From an uncultured Sulfolobales archaeon (GTDB lineage: Archaea; Thermoproteota; Thermoprotei_A; Sulfolobales; Desulfurococcaceae), in assembly GCA_938045475.1 (NCBI GenBank), contig CALIML010000017.1:17657-81656 (forward strand): DNA of 64,000 nt, read 5' to 3'. Shown here piece after piece: positions 60,616-64,000 of this stretch (positions are counted from its first letter, which is position 1; every line of letters starts with the position of its first letter). The notes under the pieces were generated by a model. It saw only the letters and a list, made by a program, of their open reading frames with translations, was not told the DNA's origin and did no database searches. Made by a program: the position numbers and the translations under genes.

Positions 60616-61501
60616 ATGAGAGCGGGTGCTACTGTAGTGAATGTAGACATTGAAAGACTCTATGAAGTTCTCCCATGGCCTATGAGGCCGGATGATCCTG
60701 AGGCTAAGGCCCGGTTTTCAAGCCTTATTGAGTTGTTTAACTTTCTGTTAGATAATAATTCATTCTTCAAGCTCTTTAGAGTGCCAGGTGTTTATAAAGT
60801 GCTGGACTCTATGGCTGGCTCCGGTATTGCTGGCGCTGCTTTAGCGAAAGCTTTGGCTTCAAGGGGCTGTAAGGTATATCTTACAGTTAGCGATGCGAGG
60901 TCTGCTGATTTGCATCTTGTACATGAGTGGCTTTAAAACGTAAGTAATGTTAAGGCTGAAGTTGTAGTAGGAGATGTTTCCAGACTGCACGAGGTTTTAG
61001 GGGGGAGAGCGAAGTATTATGATATTGCGTTATTGTGGGGGCTTTCAACACCTCACTTAAGTCCCTGGGATCTTGCGAGAGCCTATTGTTCACTATGTTA
61101 TTTGCTAAGTGACGGAGGCATTATGGTGCTTGATGAAACTGATAGAGTCTACAACATTTTTTTACAGAGAGGGTTATAGGAGCTTTTTAATTGAGGGGAA
61201 GGTAAGGGATGGCAGAACACTTATATCTATCCACGCCGGATATGATGAGAGGAGAGGGGTGTTTGTAAGGTCTTTCTACACACTCCCCAGCTTTAACGAA
61301 ATTGCTGCAGTGAAATTCAGGTTCTGGGATTTGGCGGGTGTAGCTTCAATGGGGTGGCTATTCTTTGAGGATGTGGATCTAGTGGCGCCGAGCGTACATA
61401 AGATAACTGGAATACCCTACATTATACTTCTATCAAAGCCTAGAAGGAAGATAACTTATGATGACCTTAAAGCAGACCCAGCATTGTTTCACAGCGAATG
61501 A
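60616..61501 (+). pseudogene. Broken class I SAM-dependent methyltransferase
   Basis: VLDSMAGSGIAGAALAKALASRGCKVYLTVSDARSADLHLVHEWL*NVSNVKAEVVVGDVSRLHEVLG...LLSDGGIMVLDETDRVYNIF then frame change in a T7 run, YREGYRSFLIEGKVRDGRTLISIHAGYDERR. Confidence 0.75.
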
Positions 61502-61950
61502 AGGCGGAGAGCATTTAGGTTTTGGAAAACGCGTAGAACAGTCTATTCCTTGACGGCGTTTCCGAGATACGTGCAAAGAAGAAGTCGCCACTCCTTCCCC
61601 GAGTCTCAATCCCTTGACTTCCCAGCCAATGCTTAGAAGTTCGCCTGCGGCTTTTCCCCGCTCTCATCTAACCCACTTGCCACATCCTCTGAAACACGAA
61701 CTCTGCAGCCCTCCAGCTTAGCGCGTGTTTCAATAAGCTTTGCTTCCGCCCCCAGGCTCTTTTGTCACGGGGAAGTCCTGCTCCTGCATTGCGCAGTAAG
61801 TTAGTTCAAGGTGTAGTTAATGCTTAGTTAACTGCCCGGCAGTGCAGTTAAACGCGTTAACTGCCCACTCCTTGGAACCGCTATAGCTGTCCTCCACTCA
61901 GCACTATGCGCGTCACTGCTTCCCCCACTCATGGGTTATCAGAGCGTTCT

Positions 61951-62397
61951 TCAGCACTTGTGTTCGCGAAGAACTCCTTCACTAACTATGTGGATGACTT
62001 TGAACCCACTTAAGCATAGAGTGCTTGATATAAACCTCCTATGGCACTTAAACCACAGCTTCTCACTACACATTATTGCTGCAGAGCCATTGCATTCATT
62101 GATTAACTCAATTAGTTTCTCCACTCCTTCAGCGTAGCCTTTAGTCCTCATGTACTCTCTATACCCCCCAGGCCTGTATCCACCCAGGGATTCCCCAAGC
62201 CACGCGTACTTCACTCCAACGGCTTTTAAGCGCTCCTCTAAAGAACTTCTATTAAACCACGGAGCCCTCCTACTGCTTGGAAACCTCCTAACGTCAACTA
62301 GTAGCGTTACTCCATGATCTTTAAGCAACTCCAGGAACTCCCCCATGGTTCTATCGCTATGGCCTATAGTGTAGACAAGCTTGGGAAACGCTTTCAC
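61951..62397 (-). CDS. DUF488 family protein
   Basis: VYTIGHSDRTMGEFLELLKDHGVTLLVDVRRFPSSRRAPWFNRSSLEERL...AAIMCSEKLWFKCHR. Confidence 0.9.
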   Translation of the reverse strand: MKAFPKLVYTIGHSDRTMGEFLELLKDHGVTLLVDVRRFPSSRRAPWFNRSSLEERLKAVGVKYAWLGESLGGYRPGGYREYMRTKGYAEGVEKLIELINECNGSAAIMCSEKLWFKCHRRFISSTLCLSGFKVIHIVSEGVLREHKC

Positions 62398-62429
62398 TGA
62401 AGCTCCGCCTCTACTGAATTAGGAATTCA

Positions 62430-63053
62430 TTGCGGGGTAAAGTACTTCATGAATGCTTAATAACTGAGGGAGGCCATATGTGTAGTGCATGGGTGTGTAT
62501 ATTGAGCAACGGCTTAATCGAATTATTCCTCGTATTCCTTAAAGTAGGGCTATTCATGTTTGGAGGAGGATACGCCTCCATAGCCCTACTCCACAGAGAG
62601 CTCGTCGTTGAGCATGGATGGCTCAGTGATGAGGAATTCGCAGACTTAATTGGTTTAGCTGAATCTACTCCAGGGCCTATAGCAATTAATTCAGCTACTT
62701 ACACAGGCTATAGACTTCACGGACTCGCAGGATCGCTTGTCGCCACTATGGGCATTGTACTGCCAGCGTACTTAATTATGGTTTCACTAGCCTCATTACT
62801 AGTGAAGTACTTGGAGAGCCCCTGGATTAAAGCAGTGTTTAGAGGAATTAATGCAGCTGTTGTTGCATTAATACTTTACTCACTAGCTGTTTTAGCTAGA
62901 GCTAACTTCATAGAGAGCGGCGGAATTAAAGCAGTATCAATAGCAATATTTATGTTTAGCTTAGTACTATTAGCCTTCTTAAGACTACACCCAATGTACG
63001 TTATATTAGCATCAATAGCTTTAAGCACGTTTCTTAAGTTAATTGGAGCATAG
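62430..63053 (+). CDS. chrA: Chromate transporter family protein (single-domain)
   Basis: LFLVFLKVGLFMFGGGYASIALLHRELVVEHGWLSDEEFADLIGLAESTPGPIAINSATYTGY. Confidence 0.92.
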   Translation: MRGKVLHECLITEGGHMCSAWVCILSNGLIELFLVFLKVGLFMFGGGYASIALLHRELVVEHGWLSDEEFADLIGLAESTPGPIAINSATYTGYRLHGLAGSLVATMGIVLPAYLIMVSLASLLVKYLESPWIKAVFRGINAAVVALILYSLAVLARANFIESGGIKAVSIAIFMFSLVLLAFLRLHPMYVILASIALSTFLKLIGA

Positions 63054-63547
63054 TATGTAATGTAAAAAAGACAAAGATACATATACCGATACTCAGTCTG
63101 CGAAAACCATCCAAAGCGCTGAGCTAATTACAGTAATACTTAGTTAAATCCCCGGAAGCCAAGTAGGCACAATGAATGCTGCTTAAAGAAGCTAGCTCTA
63201 CTTAAGGAATTCATGGAATGTATTACTTAAGTAGATCATATACTCAGTTAAGTAATCAATTATAGTGAATTAAGACCCCATTCCCTATATCAATCAACAA
63301 TGCATGGATTTGCCGCAAAATATGTCTAAGCAATATATAATACCCTGTATATCATGATATAGCTAAGTATCAATAATAGATTTATTAAATGTCTTAAAGA
63401 TTAAATAGCTAATTAAATGATCAACTATATCCAAAATACAACTACTGTAGCTACAATAGTATGGATTCAAATAATACGAATTTACAGAACTTGTTAAGTA
63501 TAGCTTTTAGTAAAGCTAATTAAGTCTACAATAATTATAGCGTAGCA

Positions 63548-64000
63548 GTGGTGGAGTACTTGAGGACAAGCCACGTCGGGAGCTTCCCTCTGCCTTACTC
63601 AAAGAAGAACTTAGAGACTGTGATCACTGATTTAAAGGAAGTTGAAATAGACGTCCCTCCATACCCTCAGTTGAGGAACTTCATTGATATCTATGTAGAG
63701 CCTCTTGTACGTGGGGGAGTAGTAGTGAAGAGTGGGTCAGCGTACTTCATTAATTTAAGTAGAGTTGACTTAATTGATAGTGTTGAAGTAGTTGTTCCTG
63801 AAGCTGAAGAATCCATTGCATTAATGAAGAGGCTTGGGTTTAAGTGGGCTAGAGCACCTGTCACAGGGGTCTTCACACTGTCTTCAAAGATGTACATTGA
63901 GGGCGGGAAGACAGATCTTTGGTCAAGCCTCCTGTCTAGGAAGGACGTAGTGTTAAACTACGTTGTTCCATACGTGAGGAGGGCTGTTGAATACATGGCT
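63548..64000 (+). CDS. MetE-like (cobalamin-independent methionine synthase family) protein, partial
   Basis: Runs off the window edge: VVEYLRTSHVGSFPLPYSKKNLETVITDLKEVEIDVPPYPQLRNFIDIYVEPLVRGG... Confidence 0.75.
   Translation, partial: MVEYLRTSHVGSFPLPYSKKNLETVITDLKEVEIDVPPYPQLRNFIDIYVEPLVRGGVVVKSGSAYFINLSRVDLIDSVEVVVPEAEESIALMKRLGFKWARAPVTGVFTLSSKMYIEGGKTDLWSSLLSRKDVVLNYVVPYVRRAVEYMA

Noticed and set aside
60377-60619. 80-aa ORF before the broken methyltransferase
   Set aside because: No family resemblance; lies in decaying DNA, so coding status cannot be supported.
60931-60940. CTT TAA A in the methyltransferase as a second prfB-like frameshift site
   Set aside because: Downstream homology continues in the same frame after the TAA, so it is a nonsense codon, not a +1 shift, and the gene has another lesion.
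1-64000. CRISPR array or rRNA operon
   Set aside because: No regularly spaced repeats and no rRNA-like long conserved stretches were seen on either strand.

Overview
This 64 kb window is from a thermophilic archaeon, most likely a Thermoproteota/crenarchaeal lineage. I infer this from ribosomal proteins S26e and L38e, RpoP, TFB, aIF1, aCPSF1 and aCPSF2, archaeal proteasome beta subunits, G1P dehydrogenase, and tRNAs with 37/38 introns. About 46 kb at the left is dense housekeeping sequence: PolB, NAC, AHCY, mannosylglycerate synthesis, aRF1, RtcA, NadM, EndA, GlyRS, AspRS, Adk, IOR. From about 46.5 to 55 kb, and again from about 59 to 62 kb, the DNA is accessory and decaying: a duplicated tRNA-Arg, VapBC, broken surface-protein genes, TnpB relics, and a broken nuclease-like gene next to a broken methyltransferase. 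The strongest finding is at the 5' end of the aRF1 (translation termination factor) gene. The conserved N-terminus has no ATG/GTG/TTG start in its own frame. It is reached from an SD-preceded ATG AGT CTT TAG C by a +1 shift at CTT-TAG-C. This has the same architecture as the autoregulatory frameshift of bacterial RF2 (prfB, CUU-UGA-C), in an unrelated archaeal factor that itself reads UAG. The second theme is a family of dispersed omegaRNA-like / TnpB right-end relics. One inverted pair brackets a translin-family gene, and one copy supplies the C-terminus of a resident ORF. No database search or folding was run; all calls come from reading the sequence and the supplied ORFs.
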